A stretch of DNA of 64,000 bases, taken from positions 1 through 64,000 of the forward strand of contig NZ_LSNE01000007.1 of the NCBI RefSeq assembly GCF_001565895.1, written 5' to 3'. Both the position numbers and the translations under genes were made by a program. The notes below the pieces were generated by a model that saw only the letters and a list, made by a program, of their open reading frames with translations, was not told where the DNA came from and ran no database searches. This document shows, piece after piece, positions 17,435-27,111 of the stretch. This stretch comes from Paraglaciecola hydrolytica. Lineage in GTDB: Bacteria; Pseudomonadota; Gammaproteobacteria; Enterobacterales; Alteromonadaceae. Each line of letters opens with the position of its first letter. Position 1 is the first letter of the stretch.

Positions 17435-18946
17435 ATGCAGCAGGTTCCTTTATTAATTAATGGTGAGTTTATTCGCTCTCAGTCTACACATTTTATTGAA
17501 GTAACTAACCCCGCCAACAACAGTCTTATTGCTCAGGCTCCTTGTGCCACCGACGATGAACTAGCAGATGCCGTCGCTGCGGCTAAACATGCTTTTTTAA
17601 GCTGGCGTGAAGTGCCGGCACCAGAGCGCGCTCGTGTGATGATGTCTTATCAACAATTGCTGAAAGACCATCATGATGAAATCGCTACTATCTTGAGTCA
17701 GGAAACCGGCAAAACTTTGGCTGATGCCAAAGGTGATGTATGGCGTGGAATTGAAGTGGTTGAACAGGCGATGAATGTAGGCTCCTTAATGATGGGTGAA
17801 ACCGCTGAAAACGTCGCCCGTGGCATAGATACGTATAGTTATATTCAACCCTTGGGAGTATGCCTTGGCATTACGCCTTTTAACTTTCCGGCCATGATCC
17901 CGCTATGGATGTTTCCTTTGGCCATTGCTTGTGGCAATACCTTTATTTTAAAACCTTCAGAGCAAGACCCACTCACCCCAATGAAACTCGCCGAGTTGTT
18001 TATGCAGGCTGGGGCACCAAAAGGGGTATTAAACGTTATTCATGGTGGTAAAGAGCAGGTTAATAAATTACTGGCAGAGCCGGAAATACGTGCTGTGTCT
18101 TTTGTGGGATCTGTGCCCGTCGGTCAGCATATCTACAAAACCGCTACTGATAATATGAAACGCGCTCAGTGTTTTGCTGGGGCTAAAAACCATTCGGTGA
18201 TCATGCCTGATGCCAATAAAACGCAAGTATTGAATAACTTAGTGGGGGCTTCGGTTGGTGCTGCGGGGCAACGTTGCATGGCCATTTCGGTAGCCGTCTT
18301 TGTTGGTCCTGCCAAAGAGTGGATCCCTGAATTAGCCGCTTTAATCAAAGCAGTAAAACCCGGTTTGTGGGATGACCCAAATGCCGGTTTTGGACCCTTG
18401 ATCAGCCCGCAAGCCAAACAAAAAGTATTGGCCTTAATTCAACAAGGCAAAGAGCAGGGCGCGGAGTGTTTAGTGGATGGTTCAGGCTTTAGTTTGCCCG
18501 GCTATGAAGCTGGCAATTGGGTTGGCCCCACGGTATTTAGCAATGTTGACGAAAGTATGGCCATATATCAGCAAGAAATTTTTGGCCCAGTATTGTGCTG
18601 CATGGCGGTTGATACCTTAGAAGAGGCTATCGCTTTGGTGAACCGCAACCCCTATGGCAATGGCACCTCTATCTTTACCAATAGTGGTGGTGCGGCACGT
18701 AAATACCAACACGAAATTGAAGTCGGGCAGGTGGGTATTAACGTGCCTATTCCCGTGCCACTGCCGTTCTTTTCATTTACGGGTTGGAAAAACTCTTTCT
18801 ACGGTGACTTACACGCCTATGGCAAACAAGCCATCCGTTTTTATACTGAAACCAAAACCGTCACGGCCCGTTGGTTTGATGAAGAAGCCCAAGCAGGTGG
18901 TACATCTGGTAAGGATGAACCTAACATGACCATTTCATTACGTTAG
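17435..18946 (+). CDS. mmsA: Methylmalonate-semialdehyde dehydrogenase (CoA-acylating)
   Basis: Converts methylmalonate semialdehyde to propionyl-CoA with NAD+ and CoA, the final step of distal valine degradation. The 503-residue aldehyde dehydrogenase has the nucleophile C281 in GQRCMAIS, the [13 protein letters not shown] segment typical of CoA-acylating MMSDH, and EIFGPVL near the C-terminus. Instead of the usual catalytic-base glutamate, MMSDH enzymes lack it, as seems to be the case here ([14 protein letters not shown]). It heads a five-gene operon; the next gene starts 9 bases after its stop. A LiuR-like operator lies upstream. Confidence 0.95.
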   Translation: MQQVPLLINGEFIRSQSTHFIEVTNPANNSLIAQAPCATDDELADAVAAAKHAFLSWREVPAPERARVMMSYQQLLKDHHDEIATILSQETGKTLADAKGDVWRGIEVVEQAMNVGSLMMGETAENVARGIDTYSYIQPLGVCLGITPFNFPAMIPLWMFPLAIACGNTFILKPSEQDPLTPMKLAELFMQAGAPKGVLNVIHGGKEQVNKLLAEPEIRAVSFVGSVPVGQHIYKTATDNMKRAQCFAGAKNHSVIMPDANKTQVLNNLVGASVGAAGQRCMAISVAVFVGPAKEWIPELAALIKAVKPGLWDDPNAGFGPLISPQAKQKVLALIQQGKEQGAECLVDGSGFSLPGYEAGNWVGPTVFSNVDESMAIYQQEIFGPVLCCMAVDTLEEAIALVNRNPYGNGTSIFTNSGGAARKYQHEIEVGQVGINVPIPVPLPFFSFTGWKNSFYGDLHAYGKQAIRFYTETKTVTARWFDEEAQAGGTSGKDEPNMTISLR

Positions 18947-18955
18947 GAGCAGCAG

Positions 18956-20113
18956 ATGAATTTTAATTTTACTGATGATCAAATCGCCTTTGCTGAAACC
19001 GCAAAGCAGTTTGCAGAGCAAGAGTTAGCTCCTAATGCCGCCTTGTGGGATAAAGAACATATCTTTCCTAAGGCCACTATTCAAAAAGCCGGAGAGCTTG
19101 GATTTTGTTCACTTTATACTCCTGAAGATGCCGGTGGTTTAGGCCTAAGCCGTTTGGATTCTTCGATCATTTTTGAGCAATTAGCCATGGGTTGCACTGC
19201 AACCACAGCCATGATGACTATCCATAATATGGCAACGTGGATGATAGCGACGTGGGGCACTGACAGTGCTAAAGCCAAATACTGCCCCGTATTAGTTACC
19301 GGTGAACACCTTGCGTCTTATTGTTTAACTGAGCCAGGTTCGGGCTCTGATGCTGCGGCCATGCGCTCAACAGCGGTATTAGATGGCGATGCCTATGTGC
19401 TTAATGGCTCAAAAATGTTTATCTCTGGCGCTGGTGAAACCGAAGTCTTAGTGGTGATGGCGCGTACTGGCGAAGCTGGCCCTAAAGGTATTTCAGCCTT
19501 TATCGTTGATGCTGATGCGACTGGAGTGGTTTATGGCAAAGCCGAAGAAAAAATGGGGTGGAATGCCCAGCCAACACGGCTGATCAGTTTTGATAATGTG
19601 CGCATTCCAGTTGAAAACCTACTAGGTGAAGAAGGGCAGGGATTTTCTTTTGCCATGAAAGGTTTGGATGGTGGGCGTATTAACATCGCTACTTGCTCAA
19701 TTGGCACCGCCCAACAGGCACTTACTACCGCCAAAAACTACATGTTAGAGCGCAGTCAATTTGGCAAACCGCTGGCGGCGTTCCAAGCGCTACAATTTAA
19801 ACTAGCCGACATGGCCACCGAATTAGTGGCGGCACGGCAGATGGTTAGATTAGCGGCATTTAAACTCGATCAACAAGACCCAGAGTGCAGTGCTTATTGT
19901 GCCATGGCCAAACGTTTTGCCACTGATGTGGGTTTTGAAGTGTGTAATCAGGCCCTGCAAATTCATGGTGGTTATGGTTATATTAAAGAGTATCCGCTAG
20001 AACGTTATGTGCGTGATGTACGGGTACATCAAATTCTCGAAGGCACTAATGAAATTATGCGTTTGATCGTGGGACGTCGTTTATTGGCAGAAAATGCCGG
20101 TGATATTCTTTAG
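18956..20113 (+). CDS. Isobutyryl-CoA dehydrogenase (acyl-CoA dehydrogenase family)
   Basis: FAD enzyme that oxidises isobutyryl-CoA to methacrylyl-CoA in valine catabolism. The 385 residues give the normal four-helix/beta/four-helix acyl-CoA dehydrogenase. Signatures are YCLTEPGSGSDAAAM near residue 122, RSQFGKPLAAFQALQFKLADM near 262, IHGGYGYIKEYPLERYVRD near 337, and the catalytic base E362 in ILEGTNEIMR. Substrate is inferred from the operon, which has all the neighbouring valine steps. A ribosome site (AGGAG) lies 7 bases before the ATG. Confidence 0.92.
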   Translation: MNFNFTDDQIAFAETAKQFAEQELAPNAALWDKEHIFPKATIQKAGELGFCSLYTPEDAGGLGLSRLDSSIIFEQLAMGCTATTAMMTIHNMATWMIATWGTDSAKAKYCPVLVTGEHLASYCLTEPGSGSDAAAMRSTAVLDGDAYVLNGSKMFISGAGETEVLVVMARTGEAGPKGISAFIVDADATGVVYGKAEEKMGWNAQPTRLISFDNVRIPVENLLGEEGQGFSFAMKGLDGGRINIATCSIGTAQQALTTAKNYMLERSQFGKPLAAFQALQFKLADMATELVAARQMVRLAAFKLDQQDPECSAYCAMAKRFATDVGFEVCNQALQIHGGYGYIKEYPLERYVRDVRVHQILEGTNEIMRLIVGRRLLAENAGDIL

Positions 20114-20132
20114 GTTTGGATAAGGGGCCAAC

Positions 20133-21281
20133 ATGAGTGAGCAACCCAAAGTATTGTTTGAGTTAATTCACTGCCAAAACGGTAGCTGTATTGGGCTTGC
20201 TAGCCTCAATAAACCCAAGGCCTTAAACGCCTTAGACAGTGACATGATTACCTTGCTCACTGTGCAACTTGAAGCGTGGAAGCAGGATCCTAGTATCTGC
20301 ATGTTGGTGCTTGACAGCCAATTAGATAAAGCATTTTGTGCGGGTGGCGATGTGGTGGCTATGCATAAAGCCATGGCTGCAAACCGCGGTAAGCTAGCCC
20401 CCCAAGTCTTGCAAGATTTTTTTACTCACGAATATCAACTTGATTATCTTATTCATAGCTATAAAAAGCCTATTTTGGTTTGGGGCCACGGCATCGTTAT
20501 GGGCGGCGGTTTGGGACTCATGGCCGGAGCGAGTCACCGCATTGTCACTGAAACATCCCGTATTGCCATGCCTGAAATCAACATAGGTTTGTATCCTGAT
20601 GTGGGCGGCAGCTATTTTTTAAATAAGATGCCAGCAGGTTGTGGCCTTTTTTTAGGATTAACTGGTGCCAGCATTAATGCTGCTGATGCCCTATATTGTC
20701 AACTAGCAGATTATGTTATCCCCCATGCCAATAAAGCCGCTTTTATTCAGCGTTTACAACAAACTGATTGGCAAAGCGATGCTCAGGTTAACCATTTATT
20801 GTTATATGCCCTGTGCCGTGAAAGCGAAGATAAAAATGTCTTGCCCAACGCTAACTTAATCATCTATCAAAGCCTGTTCACTGAGTTGGCCTCTTATGCC
20901 ACAGTCGCTGAGGTAGAGCGACATATACTGACCATGAACAGAGCTGAGGATAAGTGGTTTAGCAAAGCGCAACAGACCTTAAAAGCGGGTTCCAACATCA
21001 CTAAACATTTGGTGTTTGAACAACTTAAACGTGGGCGTGAATTATCCTTAGATGAGTGTTTTAGGATGGAGTTAGTCATGTCCTGTCATTGCGGCACGGT
21101 GGGGGAGTTTCAGGAAGGAGTACGGGCTCTGTTAATCGACAAAGACAACCAACCACAATGGCTTTATCCCAATGTAGAAGCGGTACCTGCTGATATTATC
21201 GAGGGATTTTTTGATTCTCCGTGGTCAGTCACACAACATCCTCTGGCCACCCTAGGTGCCAAGGCCTTAGTTAAAAATTAA
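20133..21281 (+). CDS. 3-hydroxyisobutyryl-CoA hydrolase
   Basis: Removes CoA from 3-hydroxyisobutyryl-CoA, a crotonase-fold thioesterase step specific to valine breakdown. At 382 residues it is longer than enoyl-CoA hydratases, as expected for HIBCH. FCAGGDVVAM forms the oxyanion hole near residue 70; GHGIVMGGGLGLMAGASHRI and the catalytic Glu/Asp region MPEINIGLYPDVGGSYFLNK follow near 115-170. No separate enoyl-CoA hydratase is in this operon, so hydration of methacrylyl-CoA must be done by an enzyme encoded elsewhere or by a broad-range protein. Confidence 0.92.
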   Translation: MSEQPKVLFELIHCQNGSCIGLASLNKPKALNALDSDMITLLTVQLEAWKQDPSICMLVLDSQLDKAFCAGGDVVAMHKAMAANRGKLAPQVLQDFFTHEYQLDYLIHSYKKPILVWGHGIVMGGGLGLMAGASHRIVTETSRIAMPEINIGLYPDVGGSYFLNKMPAGCGLFLGLTGASINAADALYCQLADYVIPHANKAAFIQRLQQTDWQSDAQVNHLLLYALCRESEDKNVLPNANLIIYQSLFTELASYATVAEVERHILTMNRAEDKWFSKAQQTLKAGSNITKHLVFEQLKRGRELSLDECFRMELVMSCHCGTVGEFQEGVRALLIDKDNQPQWLYPNVEAVPADIIEGFFDSPWSVTQHPLATLGAKALVKN

Positions 21282-21292
21282 GTAGGTAAGAT

Positions 21293-22210
21293 ATGCAATC
21301 TAATCCAAAAATCAGCTTTATCGGTTTAGGTAATATGGGCGCTCCCATGGCTTTAAACCTACTAAAAGCAGGCATGCAGGTTTGTGTGTTTGATTTAATG
21401 CCTCAGGCTGTGGCTAAGTTGGTAGAACAAGGCGCTAGTGGCGCAGCTTCTGTCCTTGAAGTAGTTAAAGATGCAGATGTCGTAATTTCTATGCTTCCTG
21501 CTGGCAAACATGTTGAGGCGCTGTATTTAGGTAGTGAACAACACGGTGGTTTGATCTCGGTGCTGGCAAAAAATTGTTTAGTCATCGACTCCAGCACTAT
21601 TGATGCTGCCACCGCGCAAAAAGTCGGTAAAGCACTGGCTACACAAGGTCTACGTTTTATTGATGCGCCGGTATCTGGCGGTGTAGGGGGAGCTACCGCA
21701 GGTACTCTTACTTTTATCGTGGGCGGTGAGCAACAAGACTATCAAGATGCCTTACCGGTATTGCAACTTATGGGTAAAAACATCTTTCATGCCGGTGCTT
21801 TAGGAGCTGGGCAAGTGGCTAAAATCTGCAATAACATGCTGTTGTCGGTCTTGATGGTCGGCACGTCAGAAGCCTTGCAACTAGCCATAGATAACGGCTT
21901 AGATCCCAAAGTGGTATCCGATATTATGTTGCAAAGTTCAGGACGTAATTGGACCTTAGAACTGTATAACCCTTGCCCAGATGTGATGCCCAACGTGCCT
22001 TCATCAAAAGCTTATCAAGGTGGATTTATGGTCGATTTGATGAAAAAGGACCTCGGTTTAGCTATGGATACCGCGGTAAAAAGCCAGTCATCAACACCCA
22101 TGGGCTCACTTGCGCAAAGTTTGTATGCCATGCACAGTTTACAGGGTAATGGCCAACTCGACTTTTCAAGTATTTTTTCAATGTTTTCCAAACATTCAAA
22201 CAAGGATTAA
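21293..22210 (+). CDS. mmsB: 3-hydroxyisobutyrate dehydrogenase
   Basis: Oxidises 3-hydroxyisobutyrate to methylmalonate semialdehyde, the substrate of mmsA in the same operon. The 305-residue beta-hydroxyacid dehydrogenase has the signature FIGLGNMGAPMALNLLKAG at the N-terminus, the substrate-binding DAPVSGGVGGA near residue 122, and the catalytic Lys in KICNNMLL near residue 177. It ends 4 bases before the next ATG. Product and cofactor (NAD+) follow family knowledge. Confidence 0.95.
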   Translation: MQSNPKISFIGLGNMGAPMALNLLKAGMQVCVFDLMPQAVAKLVEQGASGAASVLEVVKDADVVISMLPAGKHVEALYLGSEQHGGLISVLAKNCLVIDSSTIDAATAQKVGKALATQGLRFIDAPVSGGVGGATAGTLTFIVGGEQQDYQDALPVLQLMGKNIFHAGALGAGQVAKICNNMLLSVLMVGTSEALQLAIDNGLDPKVVSDIMLQSSGRNWTLELYNPCPDVMPNVPSSKAYQGGFMVDLMKKDLGLAMDTAVKSQSSTPMGSLAQSLYAMHSLQGNGQLDFSSIFSMFSKHSNKD

Positions 22211-22214
22211 ACAC

Positions 22215-22976
22215 ATGCAATTGAAAGATTCAGTTATCGCGATTACGGGTGCCGCTCAGGGTTTAGGTAAAGCTATGGCCTTAGAATTTGCAGAGCAAGG
22301 CGCGCACATTGCCTTGTTAGATATGCAAGCCGAAGCGCTTGATGACGCCGCAGCCGAGCTGGTGGCCTTAGGTGTTAAAGCCAAAGGTTTTGTGGTTAAC
22401 GTTACAGATGAAGCACAAGTAGAGGCTACTTTTTCCGCCATCGTCGCTGAATTTGGCCAATTGAATGGATTGATTAACAGCGCGGGCATTATGCGTGACG
22501 GTATGTTGCTTAAGGTTAAAGAAGGCAAGGTAGTAGACAAAATGTCACGCCAACAATTTCAATCAGTTCTCGATGTTAACGTCACCGGTACCTTTTTGTG
22601 CAGCCGTGAAGCTGCAGCGCAAATGGTTGAGACAAAGAGCCAAGGAGTGATCATCAACCTATCTTCGGTTTCCCGTGGTGGCAATATGGGGCAAAGCAAT
22701 TACTCTGCATCTAAAGCCGCAGTGGCGACCATGACAGTGACCTGGGCAAAAGAGCTTGCCCGTTTTGGTATACGCACCGGTTGTATCGCTCCAGGTTTGG
22801 TGGATACCGCCATGGCCCAACAAATGCGCCCCGAAATGCGTGAACTCTTTATCAAAAGTGTACCTGCCGGACGTTTAGCTGATGTTAGCGAATTAGCTCA
22901 CGCCGCCAAGTTTATCTTCGAAAATGACTATTTTACCGGCCGTACCTTGGAATTGGATGGCGGAACTAGAGTATAG
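22215..22976 (+). CDS. SDR oxidoreductase of the valine operon (FabG-like)
   Basis: Rossmann-fold short-chain dehydrogenase of 253 residues: TGAAQGLGKA near residue 11, NSAGIM near 90, catalytic Ser in NLSSVSRGG, and Y-x3-K in NYSASKAAV; C-terminus LELDGGTRV. I start at the ATG at 22215, which has AAGGA 8 bases upstream; the longer open frame to 22110 would overlap mmsB by 101 bases. It resembles 3-oxoacyl-ACP reductases and 3-hydroxyacyl-CoA dehydrogenases, and similar SDRs close valine operons in related marine bacteria. Exact substrate unknown. Confidence 0.82.
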   Translation: MQLKDSVIAITGAAQGLGKAMALEFAEQGAHIALLDMQAEALDDAAAELVALGVKAKGFVVNVTDEAQVEATFSAIVAEFGQLNGLINSAGIMRDGMLLKVKEGKVVDKMSRQQFQSVLDVNVTGTFLCSREAAAQMVETKSQGVIINLSSVSRGGNMGQSNYSASKAAVATMTVTWAKELARFGIRTGCIAPGLVDTAMAQQMRPEMRELFIKSVPAGRLADVSELAHAAKFIFENDYFTGRTLELDGGTRV

Positions 22977-23037
22977 GTTTTTACTATGAGATTTAGAGCC
23001 GTCTTTTGCATTGCGATTCAGCAATAAACCCAGAAGA

Positions 23038-23090
23038 AAGCCATAAATACTGCGAACACAAAAGGTAGTTATGGCTTTGATATTTTTATT
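23038..23090 (+). terminator. Probable terminator at the end of the valine operon
   Basis: AAAGCCATAA (23038-23047) pairs with TTATGGCTTT (23069-23078), and GATATTTTTATT follows. The 21-base loop is long for a terminator. It lies between the convergent SDR and rpiA genes. Confidence 0.5.
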
Positions 23091-23092
23091 AT

Positions 23093-23746
23093 TTAAAACT
23101 GTCTCACACCCGCATCACCGGCTACCAAAACCACATCGGCACCACGGGCGGCAAATAGTCCGTTGGTGACTACACCCACTATGTTATTTAACTGCTTTTC
23201 TAACTCAATGGGTTTGAGTATTTCGAGGTTGTAAACATCTAGTATTACGTTGCCGTTGTCAGTCACTACACCTTGCCGATAAACCGGATCACCGCCGAGT
23301 TTTACTATCTCTCGGGCGACATAAGAGCGTGCCATGGGTATGACTTCTACTGGCAAGGGGAAGTTACCTAATACCCCTACTTCTTTGCTGTCATCCACGA
23401 TGCAAATAAACTTTTTAGCGACAGACGAGACGATCTTTTCGCGGGTTAAAGCTGCGCCACCACCTTTGATCATGTGTTTGTGTTGGGTAACTTCGTCCGC
23501 ACCATCAACATAGATATCAAATGAGGCTACTGAATTGAGATCAAATACTTCTATGCCTAAGGCTTGTAATCGTTTGGTGGAGGCTTCAGAGCTAGAAACT
23601 GCCCCTTTGATTTTGTCTTTAACGCTAACCAGTGCGTCGATAAAATAATTGATGGTAGAGCCTGTGCCTACGCCAATAATGGTGTCATTTTCGATAAAGG
23701 CGATAGCGGCTAGTGCAGCAGCTTGTTTCTTTTGATCTTGGGTCAT
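23093..23746 (-). CDS. rpiA: Ribose-5-phosphate isomerase A
   Basis: Interconverts ribose 5-phosphate and ribulose 5-phosphate in the pentose phosphate pathway. About 217 residues, normal length. Family blocks: [14 protein letters not shown] near residue 27, [10 protein letters not shown] near 80 with the active-site Asp, [14 protein letters not shown] near 92, and [12 protein letters not shown] near 160. I start at the ATG at 23746 ([10 protein letters not shown]), like E. coli MTQDELKK; the open frame continues three codons to a TTG. It is first in a stretch of minus-strand genes with ygfA, and works downstream of the ribokinase found 4 kb away. Confidence 0.97.
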   Translation of the reverse strand: MTQDQKKQAAALAAIAFIENDTIIGVGTGSTINYFIDALVSVKDKIKGAVSSSEASTKRLQALGIEVFDLNSVASFDIYVDGADEVTQHKHMIKGGGAALTREKIVSSVAKKFICIVDDSKEVGVLGNFPLPVEVIPMARSYVAREIVKLGGDPVYRQGVVTDNGNVILDVYNLEILKPIELEKQLNNIVGVVTNGLFAARGADVVLVAGDAGVRQF

Positions 23747-23802
23747 AGCAGTCAATTAATGATGTTGTTGCGATTGGGGTGTTAGTGTAACTCAAGAGCG
23801 GA

Positions 23803-24405
23803 CTAAACTGATCCCTTGAGTGTAAAAATTTGACTGGGTGTGACTATGCCGTGCAGGGGAATATCCCACGCTTGCATTGGCAAACTGTCAGCTTGCTGAC
23901 AGTCATGGGCTAAACCGAGGACCTGAGTCGAATGCCTATCAGTATTTAATGCCGCCAGTGTGCGATCGTAATAACCACCGCCCATGCCTAAGCGATTACC
24001 CTGTAGATCAAAGGCGACCAAAGGCGTAAAAATAATATCAATAGCTTGGAGAGCAACAACTTTATCTGTGTTGTATTGAGGTTCGGCTATACCGTATTTA
24101 TTACTCGTTAATGGCCAATGGGCTTGATGTTCAATAAATACCAAATGGCCAGGCAAGTTTGGATCAAGTAAGGGTAACAGTGTCGTTTTACCTTGTTGCC
24201 AACAATATTCCAGCAGGTATTGGCTGTCTATTTCACCATCGTTAGCCAGATAAAAAGCGATAGTTTTAGCCGTTAAAAAAGTGGGATCATTAATGCAGCG
24301 CGCCACTACATCTTGGGCAGCTTGAGTTTGTTGGCTGGGACTAAGTGCGCGGCGCAGTGCACGGTAATGTTGGCGCAGTGTTGCGCGGTGATCAACAGCA
24401 GACAT
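23803..24405 (-). CDS. ygfA: 5-formyltetrahydrofolate cyclo-ligase
   Basis: ATP-dependent conversion of 5-formyl-THF to 5,10-methenyl-THF. The 200-residue protein has a Lys/Arg-rich N-terminus (RQHYRALRRALS), YLANDGEIDSQYLL near residue 52, and the ATP-site GNRLGMGGGYYDRTL near residue 137, all family signatures. In E. coli this gene follows the 6S RNA gene ssrS; here ssrS is about 4.2 kb away on the same strand with five genes in between. It lies 5 bases after the stop of the upstream hybrid kinase gene and is probably cotranscribed. Confidence 0.95.
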   Translation of the reverse strand: MSAVDHRATLRQHYRALRRALSPSQQTQAAQDVVARCINDPTFLTAKTIAFYLANDGEIDSQYLLEYCWQQGKTTLLPLLDPNLPGHLVFIEHQAHWPLTSNKYGIAEPQYNTDKVVALQAIDIIFTPLVAFDLQGNRLGMGGGYYDRTLAALNTDRHSTQVLGLAHDCQQADSLPMQAWDIPLHGIVTPSQIFTLKGSV

Positions 24406-24410
24406 AGTTG

Positions 24411-26027
24411 TTAATTTTGTGATAAATACTGCGTGAGTACTGCAAGCAATTTATCCCCTTCCACAGGTTTAGTTAAAAAATCATCAAACACCGAAGGGGA
24501 ATTTTTGGTTCTTTCGTGTTCAAAGGTATCGGCTGAGAGCGCTACAATAGGCATAGGACTTAGATTTTTCCGGATATATTCACTGGTTTCAATGCCATTC
24601 ATGCCGGGCAGATGAATATCCATAAAAATCAGCTCAAATACCTCATCTTGTAAAACCTCTAACGCAGCTTCACCTGAGTCTACAATTGTGGCACTTAAAT
24701 TATAAGTAGCTAACATTGCTTCGATAACCACTTGATTAATTTCATTATCTTCAACTACTAATATGCGGCTTTGTGGTTTGAATAGTGGTTTGCTATCGAC
24801 CGGAGAAGGCTCAGGTGTATTGCCAGTCGGTAAGTGTAAAGGTAACTCTATGCTAAAAGTACTGCCAAATTGCGGCTCGCTTTGTACTTTGATATTACCC
24901 TGCATGAGTTCAACCAAACTTTTGGTGATGGCTAAACCGAGACCTGAACCTTGAGTTTTTTTGTTATCTCCAACCTGTTGAAAAGGACTAAATAGTTTAG
25001 CTTTGTCGGCATGACAGATGCCAATGCCTTGATCCTGTACACTCAAACATAAGCGGTCTTGACGGTTACTCAAACTCACCATGACACTTTTATAAGGTGG
25101 TGTGTACTTAATCGCATTACTGACTAAGTTAAGCACAATTTGCCCAAATTTAGCTTCGTCTAACATGATCATTTTGGGCATGTCAGTGGCAATATCAGTC
25201 TGCAAATCAAGATGTTTTTCTTGAGCGCTCAGGGCCAGGATACCGTTTAATCGGCTCATTAAGTTCCTAATATTACACGGGCTGGGATCAAGGGACATCA
25301 TGCCCGCTTCAATTTTATTGATATCCAGTACAGTGTTGATAACACCTAATAAACGTTTACCGCTGTATTCAATATGTCGCAGATATTCGCGCAGTTTATC
25401 ATCGTCAACTGCTTGATTTTCATCTTGAATTAACAATCCGCTAAAGCTAATGATGGCATTGAGTGGAGTGCGCAACTCATGACTCATATTAGATAAAAAT
25501 GCGGTTTTGTTTTTGTCATGTTCTTTTAATAACTTGATTTTACGGCGTAATTCCATTTGCGAAATAACATTGCGACCTAATATAGCTAAAGCATTAGCTT
25601 GAAATTCGTTTAATTTTTTCGGTTTATGGTCAATTGCGCATAACGTACCAATAGCTAATCCTTCGGGAGTGATAAGCGGAGTCCCGGCATAAAAACGAAC
25701 GTTGGGTTTATTGGTTACTAAGGGATTATCAAAAAAACGTGGGTCTTGTAAGGCATCTTCGACTTCAAAAAGGTTTTGTTGATGAATGGCGTGGGCGCAA
25801 AACGCAATATCTCTGGGGGTTTCTTTAGCATCCAATCCCACCGACGCTTTAAACCACTGACGTTTGGGATCCACTAAACTGATGAGGGCTATGGGAGTTT
25901 CGCATATTTCAGAGGCTAGTTGGGCTAACTCATCAAACACTCGTTCTTCTTCAGTATCGAGAATATCGTAGTCAAGTAAGGCTTTGAGTCGGGCTTCTTC
26001 GTTATCAGTGGGGGGGGCTACCTGCAT
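24411..26027 (-). CDS. GAF-domain hybrid histidine kinase
   Basis: Cytoplasmic sensor of 538 residues with no membrane helix. A GAF domain spans about 20-155 (ending TLCAIDHKPKKL, the form found with chromophore- or redox-linked GAFs). HisKA follows at about 172-245 with the phosphorylated His in FLSNMSHELRTPLNAI, then a HATPase with GIGICHADKAKLFSPFQQV and GSGLGLAITKSLVELM, and a C-terminal receiver at about 415-535 with VEDNEIN, Asp in IFMDIHLPGMNG and Lys in FLTKPV. The downstream phosphorelay partner is not adjacent. Just upstream of ygfA. Confidence 0.92.
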   Translation of the reverse strand: MQVAPPTDNEEARLKALLDYDILDTEEERVFDELAQLASEICETPIALISLVDPKRQWFKASVGLDAKETPRDIAFCAHAIHQQNLFEVEDALQDPRFFDNPLVTNKPNVRFYAGTPLITPEGLAIGTLCAIDHKPKKLNEFQANALAILGRNVISQMELRRKIKLLKEHDKNKTAFLSNMSHELRTPLNAIISFSGLLIQDENQAVDDDKLREYLRHIEYSGKRLLGVINTVLDINKIEAGMMSLDPSPCNIRNLMSRLNGILALSAQEKHLDLQTDIATDMPKMIMLDEAKFGQIVLNLVSNAIKYTPPYKSVMVSLSNRQDRLCLSVQDQGIGICHADKAKLFSPFQQVGDNKKTQGSGLGLAITKSLVELMQGNIKVQSEPQFGSTFSIELPLHLPTGNTPEPSPVDSKPLFKPQSRILVVEDNEINQVVIEAMLATYNLSATIVDSGEAALEVLQDEVFELIFMDIHLPGMNGIETSEYIRKNLSPMPIVALSADTFEHERTKNSPSVFDDFLTKPVEGDKLLAVLTQYLSQN

Positions 26028-26130
26028 ACAGGCTCATTCCATGTCAGAAACTATCTGACTAAATTAGCCTAAGATTGAAAGTAATACAAATCAGCACCTT
26101 AGACTAATGTAAGCCAAAATAAATTCGCGA

Positions 26131-27078
26131 CTATGCCCGTGCGTAGGTATCCAAATAAAGTTGGGTGATGCGTTGTATATCTACCTGAGTAGCAACCTTG
26201 ATTTGACGAGCATTTAACCAATCTGCACTGGTAGTGGAATTGACGGGCGCAATCGAGGTTTGACCGATATTGAGTGGATCAGTCGATACTCTGGCATGGC
26301 CAACTTGAAATTCAAACAACGTTGGATCAACCAAGTGGGCTAATGGCATGGTATCGTGGAAAAAACATACTTTGTCTGCACGATGCTCTGAATAAAATTC
26401 CACATAAAATTGTGCGGCATCATGCACAAAGCCACCAAACTTTTGATTACAGGCTTTGAGTTTATTCAGAAACTCTAGTGAGAATGGGACTTGTAGGGTT
26501 ACGTCTAGGCCAAACATGGTGACTTCCCAGTCTGCAGCAAATACGATCTCTGCAGCATAGGCGTCATTCCAGATATTGGCTTCGGCCACAGGCGTAACAT
26601 TACCCTGCACAAAAGCTGCACCACCCATAATGGACACCCCTTTGATCAATTTGGGTAGTTCGGGTTCAAGACGCAGGGCTAAGGCCAGATTACCCAAAGG
26701 ACCAATAGCAACGATGGTGACCTCACCGGGATACTGGCGCGCCATATCCACAATAAACTGCGCAGAGCTGCGAGGATCTAATTTTGCTTTGGTGGCGGGC
26801 GGAAAATTAATATTACCAAACCCATCATCGCCATGCACAAAGTGGGCGTAAGTCGATTCTTTACCTACCCAAGCTCTGCTTACACCTTTACATACTGGAA
26901 TATCCTTACCGGCCAATTCACATAAGGTCAGGGCATTTTGCGCGGCCATTTCAACTGGGACATTGCCAAATACGGTAGTTAAACCCAGTACTTCAATTTC
27001 GGGTGATTGAAAAGCAAAGAAGATGGCCATCGCATCATCAATACCGGGATCTGTATCTAAAATTATTTTGTGGCTCAT
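26131..27078 (-). CDS. Inosine/uridine-preferring nucleoside hydrolase
   Basis: Splits ribonucleosides into base and ribose. 315 residues; the N-terminal calcium-binding signature is ILDTDPGIDDAMAI (Asp cluster), and the calcium/substrate site IWNDAYAAEIVF lies near residue 170. IMGGA and AIGPLGNLALAL are further family blocks. The released ribose can be phosphorylated by the ribokinase encoded just upstream (33-base gap) and then enter the pentose pathway through rpiA, so this is a nucleoside-ribose salvage group. No signal peptide, so it acts in the cytosol. Confidence 0.93.
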   Translation of the reverse strand: MSHKIILDTDPGIDDAMAIFFAFQSPEIEVLGLTTVFGNVPVEMAAQNALTLCELAGKDIPVCKGVSRAWVGKESTYAHFVHGDDGFGNINFPPATKAKLDPRSSAQFIVDMARQYPGEVTIVAIGPLGNLALALRLEPELPKLIKGVSIMGGAAFVQGNVTPVAEANIWNDAYAAEIVFAADWEVTMFGLDVTLQVPFSLEFLNKLKACNQKFGGFVHDAAQFYVEFYSEHRADKVCFFHDTMPLAHLVDPTLFEFQVGHARVSTDPLNIGQTSIAPVNSTTSADWLNARQIKVATQVDIQRITQLYLDTYARA

Positions 27079-27111
27079 AAGGTTCTCACTTTGCTTTAGA
27101 ATGAGTTGAAA

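Noticed and set aside
22110-22214. Longer start of the SDR gene
   Set aside because: It would overlap mmsB by about 100 bases, lacks a ribosome site, and the family N-terminus starts at 22215 after AAGGA.
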